A stretch of DNA of 29,666 nucleotides from assembly GCA_050260275.1 (NCBI GenBank), contig JBLNBX010000200.1, forward strand, positions 1 through 29,666, written 5' to 3'. A program made the position numbers and the translations under genes. A model generated the notes under the pieces. It ran no database searches. It saw only the letters and a program-made list of their open reading frames with translations, and was not told where the DNA came from. The number at the start of each line of letters is the position of its first letter. Position 1 is the stretch's first letter. Of this stretch, positions 9,101 to 16,439 are shown piece by piece. The stretch comes from DATMXS01 sp050260275 (lineage in GTDB: Bacteria > Acidobacteriota > Terriglobia > Bryobacterales > Bryobacteraceae).

Positions 9101-10167
9101 CGAGCATCGACTCGCTGACGGCCGAGACCGGGGGCGGAAAGGTGAACCTCACCGGCTTCATCGGCTTCGGCGCGGATCCCACGTTCCACATCCAGGCCAA
9201 GGCCCAGCACGTGCGCGTGCGGTATCCGGAAGGCGTTAGTTCTTCCGCCGACGCGAACCTCACGCTGACCGGCACCACGGAGCGCAGCATGCTGTCGGGG
9301 GACATCACGATCACGCGCGTGGGGTTCAATCCGCGGTCGGACCTGGCAAGCATCCTGGCGAGCACTGCGGAGCCGATAGAAACACCCTCAGATCCGAACC
9401 CGCTGCTCCAAGGCATGCAACTGAACATCCACATCGTCACGTCGCCGCAGGTGCGCCTGGAGACGAAGATGACGCGGGATATTCAGGCCGACGCCGACCT
9501 CCGCCTGCGCGGCGACATGATGAGGCCCGTCGTGCTCGGGCGGGTGTCGATAAACCAGGGCGAAGTGCTCTTCTTCGGGAACCAGTACGAGATTCAGTCC
9601 GGACAGATACTTTTCGTAAACGCATCGAAGATCGAGCCGGTGGTCAACCTGGACCTGCAGACGAGCGCGCGCAGCATCGATATCACGCTGCACGTTTCGG
9701 GACCGGTCAACCGGCTGAACGTGACGTATAGTTCCGACCCTCCGATGCAGTTTTCCGATATCGTGGCGCTGCTCGCGACAGGCCGGGAGCCGGCCAACTC
9801 AGCCGCCCTGACCGGCACGCAGACGGCGTCGCAGCAGAGCTGGCAACAGGCGGGCGCGAGCGCGATACTGAGCCAGGCGCTCGCGAATCCCCTCGCCGGA
9901 CGGCTGCAGCGGTTCTTTGGCGTGAGCCGGCTTAAGATAGACCCGTCGATCTCCGGCATCACGACAAACAACGCCGCCGCGCGCGTAACACTGGAGCAGC
10001 AGATCACGCGCAGCATCACGCTGACCTACATCACAGACCTGAGCCGGCCGCAGTCGCAGAGCATCCGGGTAGAGTGGGACTTTACGAAAAGCTGGTCCGG
10101 GGTGGCGCAGCGCGAAGAAAACGGGCTTTTCGGTATCGATTTCCTCTACAAGAAACAATTCAAGTGA
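6172..10167 (+). CDS. tamB: TamB/DUF490 translocation and assembly protein
   Basis: A 1331-residue AsmA/TamB-family protein, anchored in the inner membrane by one N-terminal segment (about 8-27) and spanning the periplasm as a long beta-rich groove. Known TamB proteins work with an Omp85 partner in outer-membrane protein insertion or in phospholipid transport between the membranes. The long central part is made of repetitive beta-strand blocks, and the C-terminal ~380 residues carry the conserved TamB domain (for example NQGEVLFFGNQYEIQSG, DIVALLATG and LTYITDLSRPQSQSIRVEW). It ends in Phe-Lys with aromatic-rich strands. The start is a GTG overlapping the previous stop by three bases. Length is close to E. 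coli TamB (about 1260). It is the last gene of the operon. Confidence 0.9.
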   Translation: MRRFGRTALRISAVFVAALSLVLLAGVLVLRTEWFRDRVRERIVSEVQDATGGRTEIGAFNFDWRTLTAAVRDFTLHGTEAAGEKPLLRADAITVRLRILSLLGGRRVNLEEVAIRKPEANIIVYADGHTNFPTPPRARAQTSDPIKTILDLAIGHFSLTGGSLQFSARKIPLEVSGEDLRTQIFFASGKYRGEVSFEKLVMSPGSRPPVPLDMRARFELGPNELSVQELHLVLERSVFDARGSVTHFADPRAEIEYTAKILATDVRPLLGFAGAPSAGSIEASGRATLAGGQYGATARVRASGIAIEPRPGLRLTGLSASADVRADANGLEMTNMVAGALGGRFEGSGALAAFRELSINGTARGFAVERLAAAVGLREPPWTGSISGPIRIAGDLGGSLKSWRVQAALTVAPGEGPNPLEGVLNGRVERGAVELDRSYLATRSSRIEVTGAPKGKIEVSLRTSDLRDIEAVIEMASGRAAALPVALRAGGSLTFYGVVTGALDSASVRGRAEAVHFTVEGHDVDSASAVVEASASGVSARQVVISRGAMRAAGWARVGLDNWKAGEQSPIAGEITLQAPDAAAALAELKRDEPVSGGPVVATATLSGTVGNPEAAGRVRATRLVAWKQPLTSVDAHFRYREGIIELAPALARAGNAEVRLAGSYEYKPGRASEGRARFELSAPGVRLDALTAVTEQHAGVAGRIEAQMKGDLNIAGGGVRVNALNGWAAVRDVALEKQQLGWMRVDAASDADHAKLTLDGRLLGSKVTGNAECALAGDYPVKGSIDIAAFNFATLIERLRALPPKEALPFEGLAAGHIDFTGSATKPQTLAGALRITHFEMRTDPGAVEVANAERMVLRNSGPMLIDFTTKTAEIRQAVLEGPRTNLTLGGRVSFASKNPFDLRIRGEADLAVLSDLKPRLESSGMMVLDVSVRGRPSQPDIYGRVDIKDASFNWPGLPNGIDHANGLVFIYRDRASIDSLTAETGGGKVNLTGFIGFGADPTFHIQAKAQHVRVRYPEGVSSSADANLTLTGTTERSMLSGDITITRVGFNPRSDLASILASTAEPIETPSDPNPLLQGMQLNIHIVTSPQVRLETKMTRDIQADADLRLRGDMMRPVVLGRVSINQGEVLFFGNQYEIQSGQILFVNASKIEPVVNLDLQTSARSIDITLHVSGPVNRLNVTYSSDPPMQFSDIVALLATGREPANSAALTGTQTASQQSWQQAGASAILSQALANPLAGRLQRFFGVSRLKIDPSISGITTNNAAARVTLEQQITRSITLTYITDLSRPQSQSIRVEWDFTKSWSGVAQREENGLFGIDFLYKKQFK

Positions 10168-10202
10168 TTTCCGCGTTGATGCCCCGCATTCAAAGTTTCT
10201 AT

Positions 10203-10231
10203 TTGTAAGAGCGCCCGCTGCCGCCTACAAT
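10203..10231 (+). promoter_or_regulatory. Putative sigma70-type promoter of the porin gene
   Basis: TTGTAA (10203-10208) and TACAAT (10226-10231) are separated by 17 bases, matching the consensus at 4 of 6 and 5 of 6 positions. A transcript start near 10238 would leave a leader of about 45 bases with a strong TTGGAGG ribosome site at about 10271-10277, before the ATG at 10285. This AT-richer stretch stands out from the GC-rich surroundings and separates the porin from the tamB operon. Confidence 0.5.
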
Positions 10232-10284
10232 CATTCCAAGGTCCCCGTCGTACCTTTCAATCCCACCCTTTTGGAGGACTCTTA

Positions 10285-11385
10285 ATGATCCGCCTGATAC
10301 GCGCCGCCGGTATTGTACTTGTGCTCGCGGTATGCCAGCGCACGCAAGGCCAGGCGCCTGCAGCCCAGTCCCCGGAATTTAACGCGGGGCCGTTTCAGAT
10401 TACCGGCCTTATTGACGTTTACGGCAGCCTGAACTTCAATCATCCCGAATCTCGCGTGAATCAGCTTCGCAATTTCGATGTAAAGGCTAACCAGTTCAGT
10501 CTGAACATGGCGAAGCTGACACTCGAGCACGCGCCCGATCCGATCGGCCTGCGCGTAGATTTCGGCGCCGGCCGCACGTTCGACATGATGCACGCCTCCG
10601 AGTCGGGACCATCGGTGTTTCAGAACATCGAGCAGGCGTTCCTCAGTTACAGGCCGGAGAAGGGCAAGGGATTCCAGGTGGATTTCGGTAAGTTTGTTAC
10701 GAGCGCCGGAGCGGAAGTTATCGAGACTTATCCTAACTGGAATTACTCGCGCTCGCTGCTGTTCGCCCTGGCGTTGCCGTACTATCACTTTGGCGTTCGC
10801 GCAACGCTGCCGCAGGTCGGCCCTGTCACTGCGGGCGTTCAGCTTGTGAACGGATGGAACAACGTCGAGGACAACAATTCCGGCAAGACTATCGGCCTGA
10901 CCGCAGCTATCGACGCAGGCAGAGTGAGTTGGTTCAACAACTACTACACGGGCGTCGAAGCGTCAGAGCCCGGCGCTGGCCGGCGGCACCTCTACGACAC
11001 CACCGTGCTGGCGACCCTCAACTCGCGAACGAGCGCCTACCTGAACTTCGACTACGGCGTTGACAACGGCACGCCTGGGCAGCGCGCCAGGTGGACGGGC
11101 GTTGCGGGGGCGGCGCGGTTTGCCGTGTCGCAGAACGTCGCAGTAGCGGGGCGCGCTGAGTGGTTCAACGACGCAGAAGGCTTCTCCACCGGCACCGCGC
11201 AGAAGCTCAAAGAGGTGACGCTCACCGGGGAGTACCGGTTCCGGCCTGGCCTGCTCGGGCGGCTGGAGTACCGGCACGACTGGTCGAACCAGCCGTTCTT
11301 CGACCGTGGCTCGACGCCGGCGGCGTATCGCAGCCAGAGCACAGTTCTTCTTGGACTTGTGGCCTATCTCGGTCCGGAGCAGTAG
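10285..11385 (+). CDS. Outer-membrane beta-barrel porin (BBP2/OmpL-like family)
   Basis: A 366-residue exported barrel protein. Signal peptide is about 1-23 (cleavage near QGQA). The mature part begins with a strand-rich FQITGLIDVYGSLNFNHPE block, followed by NQFSLNMAKLTLEH and a segment typical of the putative beta-barrel porin-2 family, with the motif IEQAFLSYRPEKGKGFQVDFGKF and ETYPNWNYSRSLLF. Alternating hydrophobic strands and Tyr/Trp girdles continue to the end (LLGLVAYLGPEQ). It lacks the usual terminal Phe. It would form a diffusion pore for small solutes; the substrate is unknown. Transcribed alone, from the promoter just upstream to the hairpin terminator at 11438. Confidence 0.82.
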   Translation: MIRLIRAAGIVLVLAVCQRTQGQAPAAQSPEFNAGPFQITGLIDVYGSLNFNHPESRVNQLRNFDVKANQFSLNMAKLTLEHAPDPIGLRVDFGAGRTFDMMHASESGPSVFQNIEQAFLSYRPEKGKGFQVDFGKFVTSAGAEVIETYPNWNYSRSLLFALALPYYHFGVRATLPQVGPVTAGVQLVNGWNNVEDNNSGKTIGLTAAIDAGRVSWFNNYYTGVEASEPGAGRRHLYDTTVLATLNSRTSAYLNFDYGVDNGTPGQRARWTGVAGAARFAVSQNVAVAGRAEWFNDAEGFSTGTAQKLKEVTLTGEYRFRPGLLGRLEYRHDWSNQPFFDRGSTPAAYRSQSTVLLGLVAYLGPEQ

Positions 11386-11437
11386 GCCACTCCGATGCAG
11401 CGCTGAGCGCGGGCGTCCGCCCGGCAGCGGCTAGCGA

Positions 11438-11470
11438 CGCCTCCGGGTGATGCGGAGGCGCCTCTTTCTC
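11438..11470 (+). terminator. Rho-independent terminator after the porin gene
   Basis: A perfect 8-base-pair stem (CGCCTCCG at 11438-11445 and CGGAGGCG at 11453-11460) with a 7-base loop is followed by CCTCTTTCTC, a pyrimidine-rich but weak U-tract. A second short inverted repeat (CGGGCG/CGCCCG) lies at about 11409-11422. The position, 52 bases after the porin stop and before the peptidase gene, fits a terminator. Confidence 0.6.
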
Positions 11471-11590
11471 AGCGCAGCGCGGGCGGCGGCCCTCTTCGCT
11501 GCTTCTGGTGCCCCGCCCGCTGCGCCTGCGCGGCCTCAGCCCGCTCGCGGCCGCGTTGGCTCCCACCGCGCTGTGCAAGAATCACAGCTT

Positions 11591-13765
11591 ATGAGGCATT
11601 TCCCTCTACTGCTGCTGATTCCGGCTCTCCTCCTGACCGGCGCCGAAAAGAAACCTGTCACGCTCGATGCCCTGTTCCCGCCGGATCAGGAGCGGGACCA
11701 ACGCGCAGACCAGGGACCCGGCTCGCCTGTTTGGGCAAGGGATGGGCAGCAGTTCGTATACCTGCAGGGCGGCTGGCTGTGGCTGTACGAAGTCGCCTCA
11801 AAGCGGCGCACCAGCCTGGTCGAGATGAAGGCATTCGAAAGCGCCGCGAATAAGCCGCCCGAGCCCGCACGCTTCGGCTGGGTGAACCGGGGGGTGCGTG
11901 AGCAGCCGATCCAGTGGTTCCCGTCCGGTAGGGAGCTGCTCATCAGCAGCGGCGGCGACATATTCCTGTTCCGAATCGCGCCGCGCGGCTGGACGCAGCT
12001 TACTGCAACTCCCGTCACAGAGCACGACCCCAAGCTCTCGCCCGACGGCAGCAAGGTCTCGTTCCGCCGGGACCACGATCTGTATGTGCTCGACCTCGCG
12101 ACTAAGAAGGAAACCCGCCTTACGCACGATGGCTCTGCTACGGTGCTCAATGGCGAGCTCGACTGGGTGTATCCGGAGGAGCTTGGGCTCGGCACGGCGC
12201 ACTGGTGGTCGCCCGACTCGCAATCCATCGCTTACATGCAGTTCGACGTGAGCCGCGAGCCGCTTTTCCCGCAGGTTTCGCTCGGCCCCGTCAAGGCCGT
12301 CTATGAACCCGAGCGCTACCCGCAGGCTGGCGACCCGAACGCGGACGTGCGCGTTGGCGTCGTCCCGGCGGCCGGCGGGCGCACCAAGTGGCTGGACCTC
12401 GGTGAGACGCGCGACATGCTGATCCCGCGCGTGTATTGGGCGCCTGATTCGAAGTCCATCGCTGTGGTGAAGATGAACCGCGTACAGAACCGGCTGGAGT
12501 TGCTCGCCGCCGATCCGGACTCGGGCGCCTCGCGGGTCGTCCTCCGCGAAAGCGACCCGCATTGGATCAACCTCATTGAGGATTTGCAGTGGCTCGCCGC
12601 CGGCAAGGAGTTCCTCTGGACCAGCGAGCGCGACGGTTACAACCACATCTACCGTTACTCGTCCGGCGGTGATCTCATATCGCAGCTCACGCGCGGAGAC
12701 TGGATGGTGGAGTCGATTGCGTGCGTAGATGAGAAGGCGCGCGCGGTGTATTACGTCTCGACCGAAGCCGGCCCGCTCGAGCGCCAGCTATTCCGCACCA
12801 GCCTGGACGGCGGCGCGCCCGTGCGCATCTCGGAAGGAGCCGGCACGCACAGAATCAACATGGCGCCCGGCTGCGCGACGTATCTCGACGACTACTCGGC
12901 CGCGGCCGTTCCGCCGCATGCCGTGCTGCGCCGCAACGACGGCTCGCTGTGGGACGAGTGGCGCAAGGCCGATACGAGCAAGAGCGAGCCCTATGAGATT
13001 CTGTCTTCCGAGATCGTCGAAGTGAAGGCGTCCGACGGCACGACGCTCTACGGCCGTCTCATCAAACCCGCCGGATATCAGCAGGGCAAGCGCTATCCGG
13101 TGATCGTCAATGTCTATGGCGGGCCGCACGTGCAGTCTGTCCAGGACACCTGGCAGGGCGGTATCTCGGTTTCCCAGGTGTTCGCCCTCAAAGGATACGC
13201 CGTCTGGGAGCTCGACAATCGCGGCACGTTCTACCGGGGGCACAAGTTCGAGACGGCGGTGTTCCGCAACCTGGGAACGGTGGAACTGGAGGATCAGAAA
13301 GCCGGCATACAGAAACTGATCGAGATGGGTATCGCCGATCCCGCGCGCATCGGAATCCAGGGATGGAGTTACGGCGGCTATATGACCCTGTTCGCGCTGC
13401 TCAACGCGCCCGATGTTTTCGCCGCCGGTTGTGCGGGCGCGCCTGTCACCCACTGGCGTAACTACGACACCATCTACACCGAGCGTTACATGGGCCTGCC
13501 CTCGGACAATCCCGAAGGTTACAAGAAGAGCGCCCCGCTCGAAGCCGCGGCTAACCTGAAGGGGAAGCTACTGCTCATTCACAACGTCGAGGACGATAAC
13601 GTTCTCATCCAGAACACGATGCAGATGGCATTCGCGCTTCAGAAGGCGAACCGCAAATTCAGCATGGTGCTCTACCCCGGCAAGTCGCATGGCATCACTG
13701 GCCCAATCCGGAGACATTACATCGAAACGATGGTCGAGTTCTTCGACGCGGCGCTGAAGCCCTAG
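11591..13765 (+). CDS. S9B dipeptidyl-peptidase IV-like serine peptidase
   Basis: A 724-residue exported prolyl-oligopeptidase-family enzyme that would remove N-terminal dipeptides, typically X-Pro, from peptides. The ATG at 11591 begins a clear signal peptide (MRHFPLLLLIPALLLTGAE); the reading frame is open upstream to 11447 but that part is compositionally unlike coding sequence. Residues about 40-450 form the beta-propeller (repeated SPDG/APDSKSI blades), and the C-terminal ~250 residues the alpha/beta-hydrolase. The triad is visible: S593 in GWSYGG, D668 in HNVEDDNV, H700 in KSHGI. The DPP-IV N-terminus-binding motif is present as DWVYPEEL (191-198), where human DPP-IV has DWVYEEEV. The first of the two recognition glutamates is therefore Pro, the second is kept (E196). 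It is likely to act on peptides in the periplasm for amino-acid uptake. Confidence 0.9.
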   Translation: MRHFPLLLLIPALLLTGAEKKPVTLDALFPPDQERDQRADQGPGSPVWARDGQQFVYLQGGWLWLYEVASKRRTSLVEMKAFESAANKPPEPARFGWVNRGVREQPIQWFPSGRELLISSGGDIFLFRIAPRGWTQLTATPVTEHDPKLSPDGSKVSFRRDHDLYVLDLATKKETRLTHDGSATVLNGELDWVYPEELGLGTAHWWSPDSQSIAYMQFDVSREPLFPQVSLGPVKAVYEPERYPQAGDPNADVRVGVVPAAGGRTKWLDLGETRDMLIPRVYWAPDSKSIAVVKMNRVQNRLELLAADPDSGASRVVLRESDPHWINLIEDLQWLAAGKEFLWTSERDGYNHIYRYSSGGDLISQLTRGDWMVESIACVDEKARAVYYVSTEAGPLERQLFRTSLDGGAPVRISEGAGTHRINMAPGCATYLDDYSAAAVPPHAVLRRNDGSLWDEWRKADTSKSEPYEILSSEIVEVKASDGTTLYGRLIKPAGYQQGKRYPVIVNVYGGPHVQSVQDTWQGGISVSQVFALKGYAVWELDNRGTFYRGHKFETAVFRNLGTVELEDQKAGIQKLIEMGIADPARIGIQGWSYGGYMTLFALLNAPDVFAAGCAGAPVTHWRNYDTIYTERYMGLPSDNPEGYKKSAPLEAAANLKGKLLLIHNVEDDNVLIQNTMQMAFALQKANRKFSMVLYPGKSHGITGPIRRHYIETMVEFFDAALKP

Positions 13766-13874
13766 CGAGGCACGATCAGAGAGTCGCGACGCCGCACATA
13801 CGCGCCGAACTTGCTGTACCATGCGGACGATGGGCAACGCATTCCGCCGGGGGTCGGGGAAACGCTAGGCGCCT

Positions 13875-14195
13875 ATGCCGGTACACACCGCTCCCGACAC
13901 CGGCACCATTACCGGTGACGAGCTTGCGAAGCTCTACAATGTCGTCCTGCTCGACGACAATACGCATACGTACGACTATGTCGTCGAGATGCTTACCAAG
14001 CTCTTCCTGATGTCGTTCAGCGAGGCTTTCGCGCACGCTGTCGAAGTGGATACCACCGGCCGCACTATCGTCATCACCTGCGAACTGGAGCAAGCGGAGT
14101 TCGCCCGCGACCAGATACGCAGCTACGGTCCGGACTGGCGCATGCCGGAATCGAAGGGCTCCATGGCGGCGATCATCGAGCCGGCGGCGGGCTAA
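13875..14195 (+). CDS. clpS: ClpS-type adaptor of the Clp protease
   Basis: A 106-residue cytoplasmic protein that would deliver substrates with a destabilising N-terminal residue to ClpA or ClpC with ClpP. The flexible N-tail is about residues 1-20. The core starts at YNVVLLDDNTHTYDYVVEML and ends at GSMAAIIEPA, covering the whole ClpS fold. By-eye alignment to E. coli ClpS puts Asp at the position of pocket Asn34 (Asp35 is kept), Tyr at gatekeeper Met40, and Asp (in VDTTGR) at the position of His66, so the N-degron pocket differs from the classical one. The same HTY and VDTTGR pattern occurs in a ClpS subfamily of Acidobacteriota and Planctomycetes as I recall it. No clpA neighbours it. It ends two bases before the convergent small membrane gene. 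Confidence 0.88.
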   Translation: MPVHTAPDTGTITGDELAKLYNVVLLDDNTHTYDYVVEMLTKLFLMSFSEAFAHAVEVDTTGRTIVITCELEQAEFARDQIRSYGPDWRMPESKGSMAAIIEPAAG

Positions 14196-14196
14196 G

Positions 14197-14490
14197 CTAA
14201 TCGTTCAGGTCGAGATGCACGCTGTCGTCGTGCTTGGGCTTGTAGGCCTGCCACACCCCGGCGCCGAACGCAATCACGACCGCGGCCAGCACGCAGATGC
14301 CAACCAGGTCGAAGCCGCCCACCCAGATCACAGCGAACGTCGTAACCGTCACGCGCAGAAACCAGGTGGTGGCTTTCGTGAGCGGCAGCCCGCGGCTCCT
14401 CAGCTCCGCGCCCACTCTGCCGAGCTGGTACGCGAACAGGATGCCGAGGATGCCGACGAAGGCTCGAAGGAAGTTGATCGCGCTTCCCAC
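14197..14490 (-). CDS. Small membrane protein of unknown function
   Basis: A 97-residue protein starting with GTG at 14488-14490, 13 bases after the thrB stop. It has a hydrophobic N-terminal segment (about 5-22), a short basic linker (RSRGLPLTKATTW), two further hydrophobic segments (about 44-60 and 62-83) and a charged tail (KPKHDDSVHLDLND). The reading was chosen over the overlapping frame starting at 14494 because only this one gives a membrane-like amino-acid pattern. I do not recognise the family. It is probably the last gene of the oxidoreductase-thrB unit. The ribosome site is weak, so reinitiation after thrB is plausible. Confidence 0.65.
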   Translation of the reverse strand: MGSAINFLRAFVGILGILFAYQLGRVGAELRSRGLPLTKATTWFLRVTVTTFAVIWVGGFDLVGICVLAAVVIAFGAGVWQAYKPKHDDSVHLDLND

Positions 14491-14503
14491 GCATCCGATG
14501 CTA

Positions 14504-15439
14504 TCACACCGCGCGTTCGCCGGAGCACAACGAGAGTTCGTAGCCGCGAGTGGCGATGCGCGTGTTCACAGTGACTGCCTCGTGCCCGTGCATGGCGAAT
14601 ATCTGCCGCACCAGCTCGCAAACGCGCTCGTAGCCCCGTTCATGGAAAACCAGCACGGACGGCCCCGCTCCGCTCAGCGCGCAGCCGAGCAGGCCCGGCG
14701 CACGCAGCTTGAGAATCTCCGCAAGGCCCGGCACCAGCGCCGCCCGGTACGGCTGGTGGAAACGATCCTCGAGCGCCGCTGGAAATGCGCTCGTCGTGCC
14801 CGTCGCCAGCGCCGCTATGAGCAGCGCCGCGCGCTGAACGTTGAAGATGGCGTCCGCGCGCGAGTAACTATCCGGCAGCGCCTCGCGGGCTTTGGACGTG
14901 GGCAAGTCGAAATCCGGCACCACCACGCCGATACCGAACTTCTCCGGCAGCTCCAGCCTGATCGCTCGCGTCATCCCCGCCGAATCGATGGCAGCAGCGA
15001 CGATCGACCCCAGCACGCACGCCGCCACGTTGTCCGGGTGCCCCTCAATGCGCGCCGCCTGGTCCAGAATTCGCGCCGGCCGCCAGTTCAGGCCCAGCAG
15101 CGCATCGGCAATCACCACGCCCGCCGTGAGCGCCGCCGCGCTCGACCCGAGCCCCTTTCCGAGCGGGATGTCGTTCACGATGTCGAGTTCCACCGGCGGC
15201 AGCGTCTCGCCCACATCTCGCGCCACGGCCTGAGCGGTCTGCCAGATCAGGTTCTCTTCGGTAGTGGGGATGCACCCGGCGTCGCGCCCGGACACCGATA
15301 TCGATAGCGCCGGCGCGCGGCGGAACCGGCAGTCCAGATAGATCTCGAGCGCGAGCCCGAGCGCGTCGAAACCCGGCCCGAGATTGGCGCTCGATGCCGG
15401 CACTTTCAATGCGTAGTAGTCCGTGTCAGCAGAGAACAA
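14504..15439 (-). CDS. thrB: Homoserine kinase
   Basis: A 311-residue GHMP kinase that phosphorylates L-homoserine to O-phosphohomoserine on the threonine pathway. The N-terminal motif VPASSANLGPGFDALGLAL and the ATP loop PLGKGLGSSAAA (92-103) are diagnostic for ThrB, and the C-terminal GCALSGAGPSVLVF is the third GHMP motif. The start is a TTG at 15437-15439 with an AAGGA ribosome site 7 bases upstream; this makes it overlap the oxidoreductase gene by 14 bases. A second TTG at 15409 would remove the overlap but lacks a ribosome site. thrA, thrC and lysC are not in the window. Confidence 0.92.
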   Translation of the reverse strand: MFSADTDYYALKVPASSANLGPGFDALGLALEIYLDCRFRRAPALSISVSGRDAGCIPTTEENLIWQTAQAVARDVGETLPPVELDIVNDIPLGKGLGSSAAALTAGVVIADALLGLNWRPARILDQAARIEGHPDNVAACVLGSIVAAAIDSAGMTRAIRLELPEKFGIGVVVPDFDLPTSKAREALPDSYSRADAIFNVQRAALLIAALATGTTSAFPAALEDRFHQPYRAALVPGLAEILKLRAPGLLGCALSGAGPSVLVFHERGYERVCELVRQIFAMHGHEAVTVNTRIATRGYELSLCSGERAV

Positions 15440-16439
15440 TCTTCTGTCCTTCGCGGCAGGATTGGTATATCGCTATCACAACCTCGAGCGCGTTGTAGCC
15501 CTCTTCGCCGGTGACCAGCGGCTGCGTGCCGTTGCAGATGGCGTTGCCGAGGTCGAGGAACTGCCGCTCGAACGGCGCAAGGGAAATCGACATCGGGTCC
15601 GACGCGCCCGACATGACGTCCTTCGCCACGGGCGCGGCCTCGCCGGCGTCGTCCTCTACATCCCAAGCCGTGAGCCGGTCGGCGGTGATCACCGCCGAGC
15701 CTTTCGTTCCGTGGATCTCGATGCGCTCGGGGTAGCCCGGGCGGAACGCGGTGGAAGCCTGGATCACACCGGTCGCGCCCGACTTGTACTTCAGCACAGC
15801 GTTCACCACGTCCTCCGACTCTATCCTGTGCACTGCGCCCAACTGCCAAACTCCGAACACCTCCGCCACAGGGCCCACGATCCACCGCAGCAGGTCGACC
15901 TGGTGTATGGCCTGGTTGATCAGCGCGCCGCCGCCCTCGGTGGCCCAGCTTCCCTTGATTGGCCGCGAGTAATACTCAGGCGAGCGGTACCACTTCACAT
16001 AGGCGTCGGCCTGCAGTATCTTGCCCAGCCGGCCGGACATGATGGCGCGGCGCAGGAACTGCGCCGATTCGTCGAAACGGTGCTGGCTCACTACGCCGAG
16101 CGTGATGCCGGCCTCGCGCGCGGTGTCGATCATCGCGCGCGCCGTCTGGAGGTCCGTCGCGATCGGCTTCTGCACCTGCACGTGTTTGCCGCACCGCGCG
16201 CACTCACGCACTACCTGCAACCGGAAATCGGGGAACGTGCACACGTCCACGAGGTCCACGTCCGGGTGGCCGCAGACGTCCTCGTATCCGGCGACGAACT
16301 CCGCCCCGTAGGTCTCGGCGAACTTCCGCCCGGCCTGCTCATTGATGTCGGTGCAGGCAGTCACCTTGTATCCGATGTTGGCGTACGCCTGGGCGTGCTT
16401 GTGCGAAATCGCGCCCGTGCCGATGATTCCGACGCGCAA
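15426..16439 (-). CDS. Gfo/Idh/MocA family NAD(P)-dependent oxidoreductase
   Basis: A 337-residue dehydrogenase acting on a sugar or cyclitol. The Rossmann loop is GIIGTGAIS (4-12). The usual EKP triad reads QKP (K91 kept, Glu replaced by Gln90). The catalytic segment GGGALINQAIHQVDLLRW holds H179 and D182. The C-terminal alpha/beta domain is complete, with HGTKGSAVI. The start is a TTG at 16437-16439 preceded by GGGAGGA at good spacing, so the non-ATG start is well supported. It heads a unit with thrB and the small membrane gene. The substrate is unknown; family members in this phylum often act on hexosides or inositols. Nothing in the neighbourhood names it. Confidence 0.87.
   Translation of the reverse strand: MRVGIIGTGAISHKHAQAYANIGYKVTACTDINEQAGRKFAETYGAEFVAGYEDVCGHPDVDLVDVCTFPDFRLQVVRECARCGKHVQVQKPIATDLQTARAMIDTAREAGITLGVVSQHRFDESAQFLRRAIMSGRLGKILQADAYVKWYRSPEYYSRPIKGSWATEGGGALINQAIHQVDLLRWIVGPVAEVFGVWQLGAVHRIESEDVVNAVLKYKSGATGVIQASTAFRPGYPERIEIHGTKGSAVITADRLTAWDVEDDAGEAAPVAKDVMSGASDPMSISLAPFERQFLDLGNAICNGTQPLVTGEEGYNALEVVIAIYQSCREGQKIVLC

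Noticed and set aside
11447..11590. 48-codon extension of the peptidase frame containing a signal-like stretch
   Set aside because: It runs through the terminator hairpin and ends before a second, better signal peptide at the ATG at 11591.
14192..14494. Alternative 100-codon frame in the small membrane protein region, starting with ATG
   Set aside because: Its translation is Arg-rich and without hydrophobic segments, while the GTG-started frame gives a coherent membrane protein.
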